Assembly: GCF_017165765.1 (NCBI RefSeq)
Contig: NZ_JAFGZD010000001.1
Coordinates: forward strand, 1 to 64,000
Direction of reading: 5' to 3'
Source of the DNA: Pseudomonas capsici
GTDB taxonomy: Bacteria; Pseudomonadota; Gammaproteobacteria; Pseudomonadales; Pseudomonadaceae
Length of the DNA: 64,000 bases
Under the pieces are notes generated by a model. That model worked only from the letters and a program-made list of their open reading frames with translations, did no database searches and was not told the origin of the DNA. The position numbers and the translations under genes were made by a program. Shown here piece by piece: positions 51,130 through 60,027 of this stretch. The stretch's first letter is position 1; every line of letters begins with the position of its first letter.

Positions 51130-52497
51130 TCAGAGATCGCCAAACAGATGGGAATGCTGGTTATAGAATTCGGGTCGCTGACCGCTGCCCACGTAATCGC
51201 CCAGGATCTTGCCCTGGCTGTCGGTGGAGCGGACCTTGAATCCGAACAGTTCCTGGGTCTGGATCACGTCGTTTTCCATGCCGCAGACTTCGGTGATGGA
51301 GACGACGCGCCGCCCGCCGTCACGCTGGCGTTCGACCTGAACCACCAGGTTCACGGCACTGGCTATCTGACGCCGGATGGCTTCCATGGGCAGTTGCATA
51401 CTGGCCATCATCACCATGTTTTCCAGACGCATGATGGCGTCGCGGGGGGTATTGGCGTGTACCGTACAGAGTGAGCCGTCATGGCCGGTGTTCATGGCCT
51501 GCAACATGTCGAAGGCTTCACCGCCCCGCACCTCGCCGAGGATGATCCGGTCTGGCCGCATCCGCAGGGCGTTACGCACCAGGTCGCGCTGATCGACCTT
51601 GCCGGTGCCTTCGGCACTGACCGGACGGGTTTCAAGGCGCACCACATGGATCTGTTGCAGTTGCAGTTCGGCGGCGTCCTCGATGGTCAGGATGCGGTCG
51701 TCTTCGCTGATCTTCTGCGACAGTGCATTGAGCAGCGTGGTCTTGCCCGCGCCCGTACCGCCCGATACCACGATATTGAGCTTGGCAATCATGGCGCGAT
51801 TGAGCACCTGGACCATTTCCATCGACATGGCGTTGCGTGCGGCCAGGGATTCGAGGGTCAGGTTGCGGCGCATGAATTTACGGATGGAAATGGTGGTGCC
51901 GTCGATGGCCAGCGGGTAGGTAATGACGTTGACCCGGCTGCCGTCGGCCAGTCGTGCATCGACCATGGGATTGGCTTCGTCGATACGCCGCCCGACACCG
52001 GCCGCGATACGCTGGGCGGTGTTGAATACATGCTCTTCATCCAGAAAGGTGATATTCGACAGCTCCAGCTTGCCAAAGCGTTCGACGAACACCTGTCCCG
52101 CGCCATTGACCAGAATGTCGTTGACCGTGTCATCGGCCAGTAGCGGCTGGATCGGCCCGATGCCCAGCATTTCGTCGAGCATTTCACTGGCAATCTGCTC
52201 TTCTTCGGGGCGTGACAGTTGCAGGCGGTTCTCATCGCAGATGCGCCGTATCTGGCTTTCGATCTGCTGGCGCAGCTTGTCGCGCCCCATAGCCGCGGCC
52301 TTGAGCGGATCGATCTGGTCATAGAGAAAGCCGCGTATCAGGCGCCGGTTCAGATTGGCACCGCTGTCGACGTTCTTGAGTGTGGGGCTGGCCTTGGTGG
52401 CGCTGACCTTCTGCATTTCGATGGCCGGCTCGACGCCTTCCGGCACGGGCGATGGCGTTGCAGCGGGTACAAGCGTTCTGGGTTTGCGTATCAGCAT
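51130..52497 (-). CDS. tadA: TadA/CpaF secretion ATPase
   Basis: A 455-residue hexameric ATPase of the GspE/VirB11 superfamily. Walker A is [15 protein letters not shown], the Asp box is [12 protein letters not shown], Walker B is [19 protein letters not shown], and the His box follows ([14 protein letters not shown]). The N-terminal CpaF-type domain is present ([20 protein letters not shown]). It powers both assembly and retraction in Tad systems. Order tadZ-tadA-tadB-tadC is canonical. Confidence 0.93.
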   Translation of the reverse strand: MLIRKPRTLVPAATPSPVPEGVEPAIEMQKVSATKASPTLKNVDSGANLNRRLIRGFLYDQIDPLKAAAMGRDKLRQQIESQIRRICDENRLQLSRPEEEQIASEMLDEMLGIGPIQPLLADDTVNDILVNGAGQVFVERFGKLELSNITFLDEEHVFNTAQRIAAGVGRRIDEANPMVDARLADGSRVNVITYPLAIDGTTISIRKFMRRNLTLESLAARNAMSMEMVQVLNRAMIAKLNIVVSGGTGAGKTTLLNALSQKISEDDRILTIEDAAELQLQQIHVVRLETRPVSAEGTGKVDQRDLVRNALRMRPDRIILGEVRGGEAFDMLQAMNTGHDGSLCTVHANTPRDAIMRLENMVMMASMQLPMEAIRRQIASAVNLVVQVERQRDGGRRVVSITEVCGMENDVIQTQELFGFKVRSTDSQGKILGDYVGSGQRPEFYNQHSHLFGDL

Positions 52498-52514
52498 GAT
52501 CCGGTTCCTTTGTT

Positions 52515-53747
52515 TCAGGCTGCGTTGCGGCGGGTCAGGGCGCCTTTGAGGCGGGCCAGCACCGATGTTGCCGCGAGGGCGTTACCCGGTTTTCGGCCAC
52601 AGGCCAGGTCCGCCAGATTCAGCAGGGCCTGACGAAAGGCCGGCGCAGCTTCCAGGCGCAGCGGGCCGCCCAACAGGCTGTCGCTCAGTGCATGTCCGGC
52701 GTAAGGCAGGACCAGATCCACGCGTCTGCCGACAAAGGCCTCGAACTGTTCGCGGGCGACTGTCTGGTGAGTGCCGTGGTTCTGGTTGACGACCAGCAGC
52801 AGTTGCTGGCCTTCGCTTTCGTCACCGATTTCCTCAAGCAGGCGCTGGGTATTGCGGGCACCCTGAATGGTGAACTCGCTGAGCAGAATGCGGGTTTCGA
52901 CGTGGCGCAGGACTTCCAGCGCACCCTGAGGGTGGCCGGATGGCAAGTCCCATACCACCTGATTGAACAGGCGGCACAGGTTGGCACCCAGTTCCAGCAG
53001 GTGGTCGGTGTCGATGGGGGCGAAATGATCGGCCGAAGGTTCCTGGGCCAACAGATGCAGGCGGTCATCCAGGCGTGTCATGGCCCGTTGCAGGAAGCGT
53101 GCGTCGATCTCGCTGCTGCTCAAGGCCGCGGCCAGTCCGCAGTCGCCCTGGGCTCCCAGCAGCAGAGAAAGGTCGGCGTTGTGACGGTCGTAATCCACCG
53201 CGGCCACTGGCATATGCCGTTCCCGTGACAGCAACAGGCTCAAGCCGGCGCTCACCGTGCTGGTGCCCAGCCCGCCGGAGCAGGCCGTCACAGCAATGCT
53301 GCGGCCGGTACGCACCTGGCTGGCCTGGGGTTGCCGATGGAGATTTCGCGCACGTTCCAGACTGCTGGCCAGCAAATCCAGTGGCACGGGTTTGCACAGG
53401 TAATCCACCACGCCGCTGTGGATCAGGGCACGGTACAGGTCCACATTCTGCTGGCTGCCGATGGCCAGAATCGCACAACCCGGATCGCACAGGCTCGACA
53501 GCTCCGAGATGGCCTGAAGGGGGAACTGCTCGCCATCCAGATCCACCAGCAGCAGGCTGGCCCGCTGCTCGGCACACCAGGCCTTGGCCGCTTCGATGCC
53601 GCCACTGAGCACCAGCGCTTCGGGCTGCCCCAGGCGCTGCAACTGTTCGGCGAAGCTGCGCTGGTCAGCCGTGCCTGCGGCGAACAGGACCGGAGCCAGG
53701 AAGGTTTTGTCGCCGCTGGGCAATACAGTATGGGTCTTGTCGTTCAT
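52515..53747 (-). CDS. tadZ: TadZ/CpaE-like pilus localisation ATPase
   Basis: A 410-residue protein; ATG 53747 follows GAGGAC and lies ten bases after the CpaD stop, and is preferred to an overlapping ATG at 53765. Residues ~20-140 look like an atypical receiver domain (LLLVDLDGEQFPLQAISEL). Residues ~150-400 are a ParA/MinD-like ATPase whose Walker A is CSGGLGTST: the signature lysines of KGGxGKT are missing, as known for TadZ proteins. TadZ marks the cell pole and recruits TadA. Confidence 0.84.
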   Translation of the reverse strand: MNDKTHTVLPSGDKTFLAPVLFAAGTADQRSFAEQLQRLGQPEALVLSGGIEAAKAWCAEQRASLLLVDLDGEQFPLQAISELSSLCDPGCAILAIGSQQNVDLYRALIHSGVVDYLCKPVPLDLLASSLERARNLHRQPQASQVRTGRSIAVTACSGGLGTSTVSAGLSLLLSRERHMPVAAVDYDRHNADLSLLLGAQGDCGLAAALSSSEIDARFLQRAMTRLDDRLHLLAQEPSADHFAPIDTDHLLELGANLCRLFNQVVWDLPSGHPQGALEVLRHVETRILLSEFTIQGARNTQRLLEEIGDESEGQQLLLVVNQNHGTHQTVAREQFEAFVGRRVDLVLPYAGHALSDSLLGGPLRLEAAPAFRQALLNLADLACGRKPGNALAATSVLARLKGALTRRNAA

Positions 53748-53757
53748 GGCGGCGTCC

Positions 53758-54423
53758 TCAGTCATCCTGGGAGAAGTCGATGTTCATCAGTTCGGTGGTA
53801 TTGCTTTCCTGATAACGCTGCACGGCATTGTTGGCCTGGTTGCCATCGGCGCTGTCCAGGGTGCGTGGGCGGACCATGTCGCGAGGGTCGCTGACCATCC
53901 GCGCAATGTTGGCCCGGTTGGCGCAGCCCAGGGTGCCGACCGCCTGATAGGGGGTCATGGTCCAGGCATCGGGATTGGCGATCCGGCAATCGGGGATCTG
54001 CGCGACCATGGCCTCGGAAATGATCTGCAGGTCCCAGCCGCCGGACTGCTCGGCAGCCTTGAGCTGGACCGGGGCCAGAATGATGCGGTCGGCATCCGCG
54101 CCGCGCTCGCTCAGGACCCGCGCCAGACGTCTGGCCATCTGTTCACCGGCCGGTGTGAAGGGTTGCAGGGTCAGGCTCTGGTTTTTCAGACGGCCCTGAT
54201 TGCTCAGCATCGTGTTGAGGTTTTCCAGGGACTCGGCGGTCAGCCCCTTGCCCTGATTGACGGTATTCAGGGAAACGCTCAGGGCGCTGGGATTCACCTG
54301 CGTAACCGGCATCGGCGTATTGGCAAAGCGCTTGGCGCGCATTTCGTTGTACTGCGCGGTGCAGCCGGCCATAAGCAAGGGCAGGCAGGCCAGCAGCGCG
54401 AGGCGGAAAGTGGCAGGCTTCAT
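53758..54423 (-). CDS. cpaD: CpaD-family pilus assembly lipoprotein
   Basis: A 221-residue lipoprotein. ATG 54423 has GGAG nine bases upstream; an ATG at 54438 overlapping the rcpA stop is possible. Signal FRLALLACLPLLMAGC with the lipid-attachment cysteine at ~21. The body contains an OmpA-like stretch (RRLARVLSERGADADRIILA) and CpaD-typical GTLGCANRANIARMVSDPRD. CpaD/RcpB supports the secretin in the outer membrane. Confidence 0.82.
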   Translation of the reverse strand: MKPATFRLALLACLPLLMAGCTAQYNEMRAKRFANTPMPVTQVNPSALSVSLNTVNQGKGLTAESLENLNTMLSNQGRLKNQSLTLQPFTPAGEQMARRLARVLSERGADADRIILAPVQLKAAEQSGGWDLQIISEAMVAQIPDCRIANPDAWTMTPYQAVGTLGCANRANIARMVSDPRDMVRPRTLDSADGNQANNAVQRYQESNTTELMNIDFSQDD

Positions 54424-54437
54424 TTTCAAGGTCTCCA

Positions 54438-55970
54438 TCAGTACAAGTACCCTGCGCTGGCCTGACGCGGCATTTGCGCATCCATGGCTGGCAGGCCGCG
54501 GCCCGGGGTTTGCAATTCACCTTCGGTCACCGGATCGACTACATAAGCGGTCGCCAGAATCACCAGTTCGGTGTCCTCCTGTGTGCTGGTTTCACCCTCG
54601 AACAGGCGACCGAGCAACGGCACACCCTTGAGGCCCGGCAGGCCGCTGACTTGCTGGGCAACGTTGCTGCGCAGCATGCCCGCCAGGGCGAAGCTCTGGC
54701 CGCTGGCCAGTTCCACCGTGGTGTCGGCGCGACGAACCTTGAAGGCCGGGATGGTCGAGCCGCCATCGGGCAGGGTCACGGCACCGTCATCGGACAGGTC
54801 GCTGACTTCCGGCGCGATATGCAGGCTGATGCGGTTGGGCGAGAGCAGGGTGGGCGTCATGCGCAGGATCACGCCGTAGGATTTGTAGGTGATGCTGACG
54901 TTGTTGTTGGTGATGACCACGATGGGCACTTCACCCCCGGCGGCGAAGCCTGCGGTTTCGCCGGACATGGCCGTCAGGTTGGGTTCGGCCAGGACCGAAG
55001 CCATGCCTTCCACCGACAGGGCGTTGATCAGCCCGGTCAGGTTGCCGTCGGTGAAGCCGATGGTGTTGGCCGTGCGGATCAACTGACCGGCCTGGGTCGC
55101 GCCCGCAATGGTGCCAGCCGATGAGGCCGCGTTGGCGGCGTTGAACAGGCTGGTCGATGAGCCGGTCGCCAGACGGAACTTGCCGCTGTTCATGACCGAG
55201 TCCCAGTTCAGGCCCAGGGTGTGGCTGAGACTGCGGGACACTTCGACGACCCGGACCCGGATATTGACCTGGGCCGACAGCTCGACCTTGAGTTGATTGA
55301 TCACGCGGGGGGCAGCCGGGCCGCCGCCTCCCGGCGCACCCGCTGGAGCGCCGCCACCGCCACCCGGTCCACCGGCTGCGCTGTCACTGGCACCGACGGC
55401 CGCCTTGACGCTGGCCATGACCTGGCGGGCTTCGAGAGGTGTGCGGACATGTCCGCGAACGATCAGGCCGTCGCCTGCCGCCGGAACGAAGCTGACCTGG
55501 GAGCCCACGACTTCGTTTTCGATCTGCTGGCGCAGGCCTTCCAGATCGAAGCCTGCGACCAGGCGCATGGCTGCAATCACATTATCGTTGGCATCCAGCG
55601 CATACAGAGTCGTGGCTCCCGAACGCTGGGCGAAGACGAAGACGCTGCTCGGGGACGGCATCTGGAAACTGGCCACTTCCGGATCGGCCAGCAGCACTTT
55701 TGCCGCGGCGCGCGGCAGTTGCAGCAGGCGTCCCTGGCGTACGGTCAGATTGACCGTCTGGGTTTCACTGATCTGTTGCAACTGGGCGCGTTGCTGGGCC
55801 GTTATGACTGGCGTGACCGGGGTTTTTGCCGGCATGTCGTAGTGGTCTGCGGTCGCCTGTTCGGCCATGACAACCGAGGGGCCGACCAGTGTGGCGCTCA
55901 AGCCGAGCCCGGCGAGCAGCAAGGAGAGTCCGTTCCGGCCCGAAGCCAGAGGTTGCGCTGTGCGTTTCAT
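54438..55970 (-). CDS. rcpA: Flp pilus secretin (RcpA/CpaC)
   Basis: A 510-residue outer-membrane secretin. Signal peptide to ~residue 36 (SVVMA), then the BON/N0-type N-domains (VRQGRLLQLPRAAAKVLLAD; FVFAQRSGATTLYALDANDN), and the secretin core with VLAEPNLTAMSGETAGFAAG and a late GLKGVPLLGRLF. Residues ~197-222 form a Gly/Pro/Ala-rich insert between N-domains and core (GPGGGGGAPAGAPGGGG), probably a flexible linker. It forms the pore through which the pilus leaves the cell. Confidence 0.9.
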   Translation of the reverse strand: MKRTAQPLASGRNGLSLLLAGLGLSATLVGPSVVMAEQATADHYDMPAKTPVTPVITAQQRAQLQQISETQTVNLTVRQGRLLQLPRAAAKVLLADPEVASFQMPSPSSVFVFAQRSGATTLYALDANDNVIAAMRLVAGFDLEGLRQQIENEVVGSQVSFVPAAGDGLIVRGHVRTPLEARQVMASVKAAVGASDSAAGGPGGGGGAPAGAPGGGGPAAPRVINQLKVELSAQVNIRVRVVEVSRSLSHTLGLNWDSVMNSGKFRLATGSSTSLFNAANAASSAGTIAGATQAGQLIRTANTIGFTDGNLTGLINALSVEGMASVLAEPNLTAMSGETAGFAAGGEVPIVVITNNNVSITYKSYGVILRMTPTLLSPNRISLHIAPEVSDLSDDGAVTLPDGGSTIPAFKVRRADTTVELASGQSFALAGMLRSNVAQQVSGLPGLKGVPLLGRLFEGETSTQEDTELVILATAYVVDPVTEGELQTPGRGLPAMDAQMPRQASAGYLY

Positions 55971-56026
55971 GCTGTTTTTTCCGTAAAGGCGTCTGCCGGC
56001 GCTAGCAGGCCGGGAGTCGCAACTGA

Positions 56027-56953
56027 TCAGTGTTTCGCCAGATCCAGAACTTCGGTGGCCTTGCCTCTGAAGACCTGCACAGTGGCGGATGGCCCGGATC
56101 TGCTCGCGCTCTTCTGCGCGGGATAAATGCTGGTGGTCTTGTTCAGGGTGGTGACCTCACCGCTGGTCAGCAGCTCGTCTTCGGTCTGCTCGACCGATGA
56201 GCGGATGGCCAGTTGCAGGTTGCCGATTTCCTTGGCGACCGCCAGTTGTTCGGCTGCCGACGGCGCGACTTCCAGCGTCACGGTTTCAAAGCTCTGGCGA
56301 GTGCCGGTGCTCTTGGCGTTGGGCGTGGTTTCCAGATCCCGGCGCACGTTCAGGTCGCTGCGGGTACTGTTATTCATCGCCAGTACCCGGACATCGTGAA
56401 GGATGGTCTGGGCTGCCAGAAACGGTGCGGAGTTGGCGGTGGCGTCCGGTGCCTGGGTTTCCTGCTCGCGTTTGAGGCTCAGGATCACATCCACCCGGTC
56501 ACCGGCGGCCACCAGGCCGAAGTTGCTTTCCACTGCGCTGGTCGGCACCGACACGGCGCGCATGCCGGGCTTGATGACCGAGGCCAGGAACCCGGGCTCA
56601 CCGGGACGTACGACCACGCTGCTGGTCAATGGCTGACCGGCCTCGACCGGCTGACGCACAGTGGCTCCCAGCAGGGAGTCCTGTTTGTCCTGACCCTCGA
56701 TGAAATACAGCGAACGCGTCATTTGTGCGGTTGCCGGTTGCCAGTCCAGACTGCCTGCATCGATGAAATCGCCCGGTTGCAGATTGCGCGAAGCGACCAG
56801 TACCTGGCGAGTGGCTTCCTTGGGGGCGGCAGGCTGAACCTGCGCCTTGACTTCAGGCGGCTTGGGCGGTGCCAGCAACGCCCGGGCGAGCAGAGCGGAG
56901 CCACTGGCAAGGACAATGGCCCCAGTCAGCAGAATGAGCGAATTCTTTTTCAT
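56027..56953 (-). CDS. rcpC: RcpC/CpaB pilus assembly protein (SAF domain)
   Basis: A 308-residue periplasmic protein with an N-terminal membrane anchor (LILLTGAIVLASGSALLARA), a SAF domain (RQVLVASRNLQPGDFIDAGS, residues ~48-67) and a CpaB-type beta-rich region (GMRAVSVPTSAVESNFGLVA; GDRVDVILSLKRE). RcpC/CpaB links secretin and inner-membrane parts. It lies 20 bases after tadV and 56 before rcpA. Confidence 0.86.
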   Translation of the reverse strand: MKKNSLILLTGAIVLASGSALLARALLAPPKPPEVKAQVQPAAPKEATRQVLVASRNLQPGDFIDAGSLDWQPATAQMTRSLYFIEGQDKQDSLLGATVRQPVEAGQPLTSSVVVRPGEPGFLASVIKPGMRAVSVPTSAVESNFGLVAAGDRVDVILSLKREQETQAPDATANSAPFLAAQTILHDVRVLAMNNSTRSDLNVRRDLETTPNAKSTGTRQSFETVTLEVAPSAAEQLAVAKEIGNLQLAIRSSVEQTEDELLTSGEVTTLNKTTSIYPAQKSASRSGPSATVQVFRGKATEVLDLAKH

Positions 56954-56973
56954 CGAGTACGGCTACTGTGGGT

Positions 56974-57531
56974 TCAGGTATGGATGGGAAACAGCAAGGT
57001 GAACAGCGCACCTGCTGCGATGGCCAGGCCGTAGGGAATACCTGCGGGGCGCTGGGCGTCATAGATGATCGGTACTGCGATGGCGTCCTGCGGCATACGC
57101 CGGATCAGCCACATCACGCCCCTTGCAAGAGCGGCTTCGAGCATTTCCAGCGTGGGTAGCACCAGTGCCAGAATGCCGCCGGCCAGCGAGGTGATGATCA
57201 GAAAGGTGATCAGGTCTTCGCTGCCGATCCACAGGCTCAGCACGGTCATCAGCTTGACGTCGCCGCCGCCGACCCGCTCGATCATGTAGAGGCCATAACC
57301 GACCAGAAAAACCAGCGCTGCGCCTGCCGTGGACCAGCCCATGGCGGAGAGGGTCTGCCAGACCCCGAAGCTCGCAAAAGGGCCGATATTCAGAGGTGCC
57401 AGCAGGGGCATTACCAGCCATCCCGCCAGCAGGGCCAGCACCAGTCGGTTATGAATCTTGCGATACAGCAGGTCCGTGACCACGACCCAGCACAAGGCGG
57501 GAAACAGCAGAACGACGACAAGGCTGGTCAT
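56974..57531 (-). CDS. tadV: TadV/CpaA prepilin peptidase
   Basis: A 185-residue A24-type aspartic protease with about five to six membrane helices. The catalytic aspartates are in VVVTDLLYRKIHNR (~residue 20) and in GGGDVKLM (GxGD motif, ~residue 79). Without the N-methyltransferase domain of type IV PilD, as usual for TadV. It cleaves the Flp, TadE and TadF leaders. It lies 24 bases after flp. Confidence 0.87.
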   Translation of the reverse strand: MTSLVVVLLFPALCWVVVTDLLYRKIHNRLVLALLAGWLVMPLLAPLNIGPFASFGVWQTLSAMGWSTAGAALVFLVGYGLYMIERVGGGDVKLMTVLSLWIGSEDLITFLIITSLAGGILALVLPTLEMLEAALARGVMWLIRRMPQDAIAVPIIYDAQRPAGIPYGLAIAAGALFTLLFPIHT

Positions 57532-57555
57532 GGACGCAAATCCTGCGGGGAAATA

Positions 57556-57756
57556 TCAGTTGCTGCCGGTGCTGTTGTTGGTGGCCTTGATCTGGTCGGC
57601 AATACCGCCGAAACGCTCCTTGAGCGCGCCGATGAACTGGCCGTCGGAACCGAAGATGTAGCCGATGGCCGCGGCCATGGAAGCCGCCAGGATGCCGTAT
57701 TCGATGGCGGTCACGCCGCTTTCGTCGTTAAGGAATTTCTTGAAGGAATTGAGCAT
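57556..57756 (-). CDS. flp: Flp pilin
   Basis: A 66-residue pilin. ATG 57756. The short leader MLNSFKKFLNDESG is cut before VTAIEYGILAASMAAAIGYI: processing at G14/V15 with Glu at +5 followed by Tyr, the Flp signature. A hydrophobic helix follows and a short soluble tail ends NNSTGSN. It is the major structural subunit of the pilus and first gene of the tad operon, preceded by a TTAAG-N5-TTAAG box. Confidence 0.93.
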   Translation of the reverse strand: MLNSFKKFLNDESGVTAIEYGILAASMAAAIGYIFGSDGQFIGALKERFGGIADQIKATNNSTGSN

Positions 57757-57857
57757 GACGCAGGCCTGTGTGAGACGTCGCAAAGGGAGTCCCGAGCGCA
57801 ATCAACGGCGATCAGGGACGGTTCGATAAGGTGAAACGATACTAAGATTTATTCTCA

Positions 57858-57894
57858 TTAAGCGGCAAGGCGGGGATCATTAAGAAGCGTTAAG
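57858..57894. promoter_or_regulatory. TTAAG-N5-TTAAG box with extra half-site upstream of flp
   Basis: TTAAG-AAGCG-TTAAG at 57880-57894, plus a third TTAAG at 57858-57862, 22 bases (two helical turns) away. The block GCGGCAAGGC sits between them, as before tadG. The site overlaps the stop codon of the histidine kinase gene and lies ~123 bases before the flp ATG. Confidence 0.65.
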
Positions 57895-59269
57895 GAATCG
57901 CCCGGCTCAACTGCAGTTCGACACGCAGGCCGGGCTGGTTGTCGCTCAGTTGCAGGGAGCCGCCGTGCAGTTCGCTGATGGCCTTGACGAGCGTCAGGCC
58001 GAGTCCGTTGCCGGGAATGTCGCCGGAGGTGTGCAGGCGATGGAAGCGTTCCACCACCTGTTTGGTGGCCGACGCCGGAATGCCCTCGCCGTGATCGGCC
58101 ACGCCCAGAGTGGTGAAGAGCGGGCGATATCGGGCAAACAGGGTGATCGTGGAGTTGCGAGGGGCATATTTCAGCGCGTTGTCCACCAGATTGGCCATGG
58201 CCTGGAACAGCAGGGCACGGTCGCCCCAGATCCGGCAGCCGGGGTCTATGTCCAGTACCAGTGGCGAGTTGCGTTCATCGGCCAGGGGCAGGTAATACTC
58301 GCGCAGGTCGTTGAGCAGATCCTGGGCCGGAAACTCCTCGAAAAGATGGGCGCAACGCCCGGTTTCCACTTCTCCGACCCGCATCACTGCCCGGAACAGG
58401 CTCTGGATGCGTTCGCTTTCATCGGCAGCCAGCCACAGGGCGTCACGCACATCGCCCGTGGCGATTTCCGCCGCGCTGACCAGACGATTCTGCAGGCGTG
58501 TCAGCGGCGTTCGCAGTTCGTGGGCGATGTGGCTGGTCACGCCCTTGACCTCGGCCATCAGTTTGTTGATCCGCTCCAGGTTGCGATAGATATCGGTGGC
58601 CAGCCTGTCCAGTTCGTCGCCGCTGCGGTCATGGGGAGGAAAGGCCTGATGATCGCCGCTGGCAAAGCGCTTCAGGGCGTCATGAATCAGTTCTATACGG
58701 TAAAGCTTGCGCAGGCTGTAGCGCAGGCTGAGGATCAGGCTGCCCAGCAACACCAGAAACAGCCCCGCGCCGGCCATCAGTGGAATGATCTGGGTGCGTT
58801 CCAGCATCGGTTGCAGGTCGTAGGCACTGAAGTAGCGACCGCCGTCGCGCAACTGGATCACCAGCCCCATGATCTGCAGCTTTTCGTTGCGGATATTTCG
58901 CCAGTTGTCCGGGCAGTTGGAGGCAATGCAATCCATGACTTCATGCATCGTCGCGTCGCCGGTCAATACCTTGCCCTGCGGGTCAAGCAGCAGGGAATGG
59001 CGCTCGCTGCGACGATCATAGAGGTCGCGCTGCCTGAGCAGTTCTGCAACCTGATGGCTGCTGCGGCTCTGGGTCAGTTCATGCATGGTGCGCACGTCGG
59101 CGAGAATCATTTCCCGTACATGGCTGCGCATGACGTTTTCAAGTACACAGCCGCTGCCGATGACCGATAGCAGTGCTACCAGCAGACAGGCGAACGCCAT
59201 GGTGGCGGCTTGTTGGAAGTTGCTGGTTTCAAGGATATGGCGCAGCTGGAAACGACTAGCCGAGTTCAT
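57890..59269 (-). CDS. Sensor histidine kinase of the tad-linked two-component system
   Basis: A 459-residue EnvZ/PmrB-type kinase; ATG 59269 overlaps the response-regulator gene by 14 bases. Membrane helices at ~21-44 and ~162-182 enclose a periplasmic domain of ~115 residues that has a close cysteine pair, CIASNC (C114, C119). A HAMP region follows, then the H-box VTSHIAHELRTPLTRLQ with phospho-acceptor H250, and the ATPase with N-box LVDNALKYAP, GVADHGEGIP and GNGLGLTLVK. The signal is unknown; context (Fur box, heme oxygenase box) suggests iron, heme or redox. Confidence 0.88.
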   Translation of the reverse strand: MNSASRFQLRHILETSNFQQAATMAFACLLVALLSVIGSGCVLENVMRSHVREMILADVRTMHELTQSRSSHQVAELLRQRDLYDRRSERHSLLLDPQGKVLTGDATMHEVMDCIASNCPDNWRNIRNEKLQIMGLVIQLRDGGRYFSAYDLQPMLERTQIIPLMAGAGLFLVLLGSLILSLRYSLRKLYRIELIHDALKRFASGDHQAFPPHDRSGDELDRLATDIYRNLERINKLMAEVKGVTSHIAHELRTPLTRLQNRLVSAAEIATGDVRDALWLAADESERIQSLFRAVMRVGEVETGRCAHLFEEFPAQDLLNDLREYYLPLADERNSPLVLDIDPGCRIWGDRALLFQAMANLVDNALKYAPRNSTITLFARYRPLFTTLGVADHGEGIPASATKQVVERFHRLHTSGDIPGNGLGLTLVKAISELHGGSLQLSDNQPGLRVELQLSRAIP

Positions 59270-59921
59270 AGCCGATAGCACGAATGGTCCTCAGCAGGCT
59301 GCGCTCAAACCCCTTGTCGATCTTGGTCCGCAGCTTGGAGATATGGACGTCGATCAGATTGGTCTGCGGGTCGAAGTGATAGCCCCAGACCTTTTCCAGC
59401 AGCATGGTTCGAGTGACCGTCTGCCCCGGATGCTCGGCCAGCACTTGCAGCAGACGAAATTCCTTGTCCGTCAGATCGATATTGCGCCCGGCCCGACATG
59501 CACTGCGCTGGCCCAGGTCGATACGCAAGTCTTCGATGTAAATCACTTCATCCATGGAGGTCTGATTGTGTCGACGGGCCAGTACCTCCAGGCGTAACAG
59601 CAGTTCGGTGAAGTCGAAAGGCTTGCCAAGGTAATCGTCTGCACCGGCACGCAAACCTTCGACACGGTCGCTGGTCTGGTCGTTTGCCGACAGGATCAGC
59701 ACGGGAGGGCGGGAGCGGCCATTGAGCCGGTTGAGCAGTTCGATGCCATCCATCCTGGGCAGCATGCGATCCAGCACCACGACGTCGAAGGCTTCCTGGG
59801 TAAGAATCTCCAGCGCGCCTTCACCATCATGAGTCAACTTGCAGTTATGGCCGAACGCATGGAGTTTGCTGCCAAGCCAATGGCTGACGGATATGTCGTC
59901 TTCTACCACTAATACACGCAT
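59256..59921 (-). CDS. OmpR/PhoB-family response regulator of the tad-linked two-component system
   Basis: A 221-residue regulator. The receiver has the acidic pair EDD (residues 7-9), phospho-acceptor D51 (VVVLDRMLPRMDG) and KPFDF (Lys ~102). The winged-helix DNA-binding domain occupies ~125-220 (LTDKEFRLLQVLAEHPGQTV; VDVHISKLRTKID-type core). OmpR-family members bind direct repeats with about 10-base spacing, matching the TTAAG-N5-TTAA boxes upstream of its own gene, flp, tadG and hemO. I infer that it controls these. Confidence 0.9.
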   Translation of the reverse strand: MRVLVVEDDISVSHWLGSKLHAFGHNCKLTHDGEGALEILTQEAFDVVVLDRMLPRMDGIELLNRLNGRSRPPVLILSANDQTSDRVEGLRAGADDYLGKPFDFTELLLRLEVLARRHNQTSMDEVIYIEDLRIDLGQRSACRAGRNIDLTDKEFRLLQVLAEHPGQTVTRTMLLEKVWGYHFDPQTNLIDVHISKLRTKIDKGFERSLLRTIRAIGYELG

Positions 59922-59983
59922 GCTGGTGCCGCTCCCTTTTTCCAGTGGCAGTCATCTTCAAACGGAAAGCCAGAATGTAACAA

Positions 59984-59998
59984 TTAAGATTCATTAAT
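59984..59998. promoter_or_regulatory. TTAAG-N5-TTAAT box upstream of the response regulator
   Basis: TTAAG-ATTCA-TTAAT, 62 bases before the response regulator ATG, with the same half-site order and spacing as the flp, tadG and hemO boxes. This suggests autoregulation. Confidence 0.55.
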
Positions 59999-60005
59999 GT
60001 TAGTA

Positions 60006-60027
60006 AATGCTAATCATTATCATTATT
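60006..60027. promoter_or_regulatory. Fur box upstream of the two-component operon
   Basis: On the minus strand this reads AATAAT-GATAAT-GATTAGC, three consecutive GATAAT-type hexamers, a very good Fur site. It lies ~85 bases before the response regulator ATG and next to the TTAAG box. The gene on the other side (topB) ends here, so the two-component operon is the only likely target in view. Confidence 0.65.
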
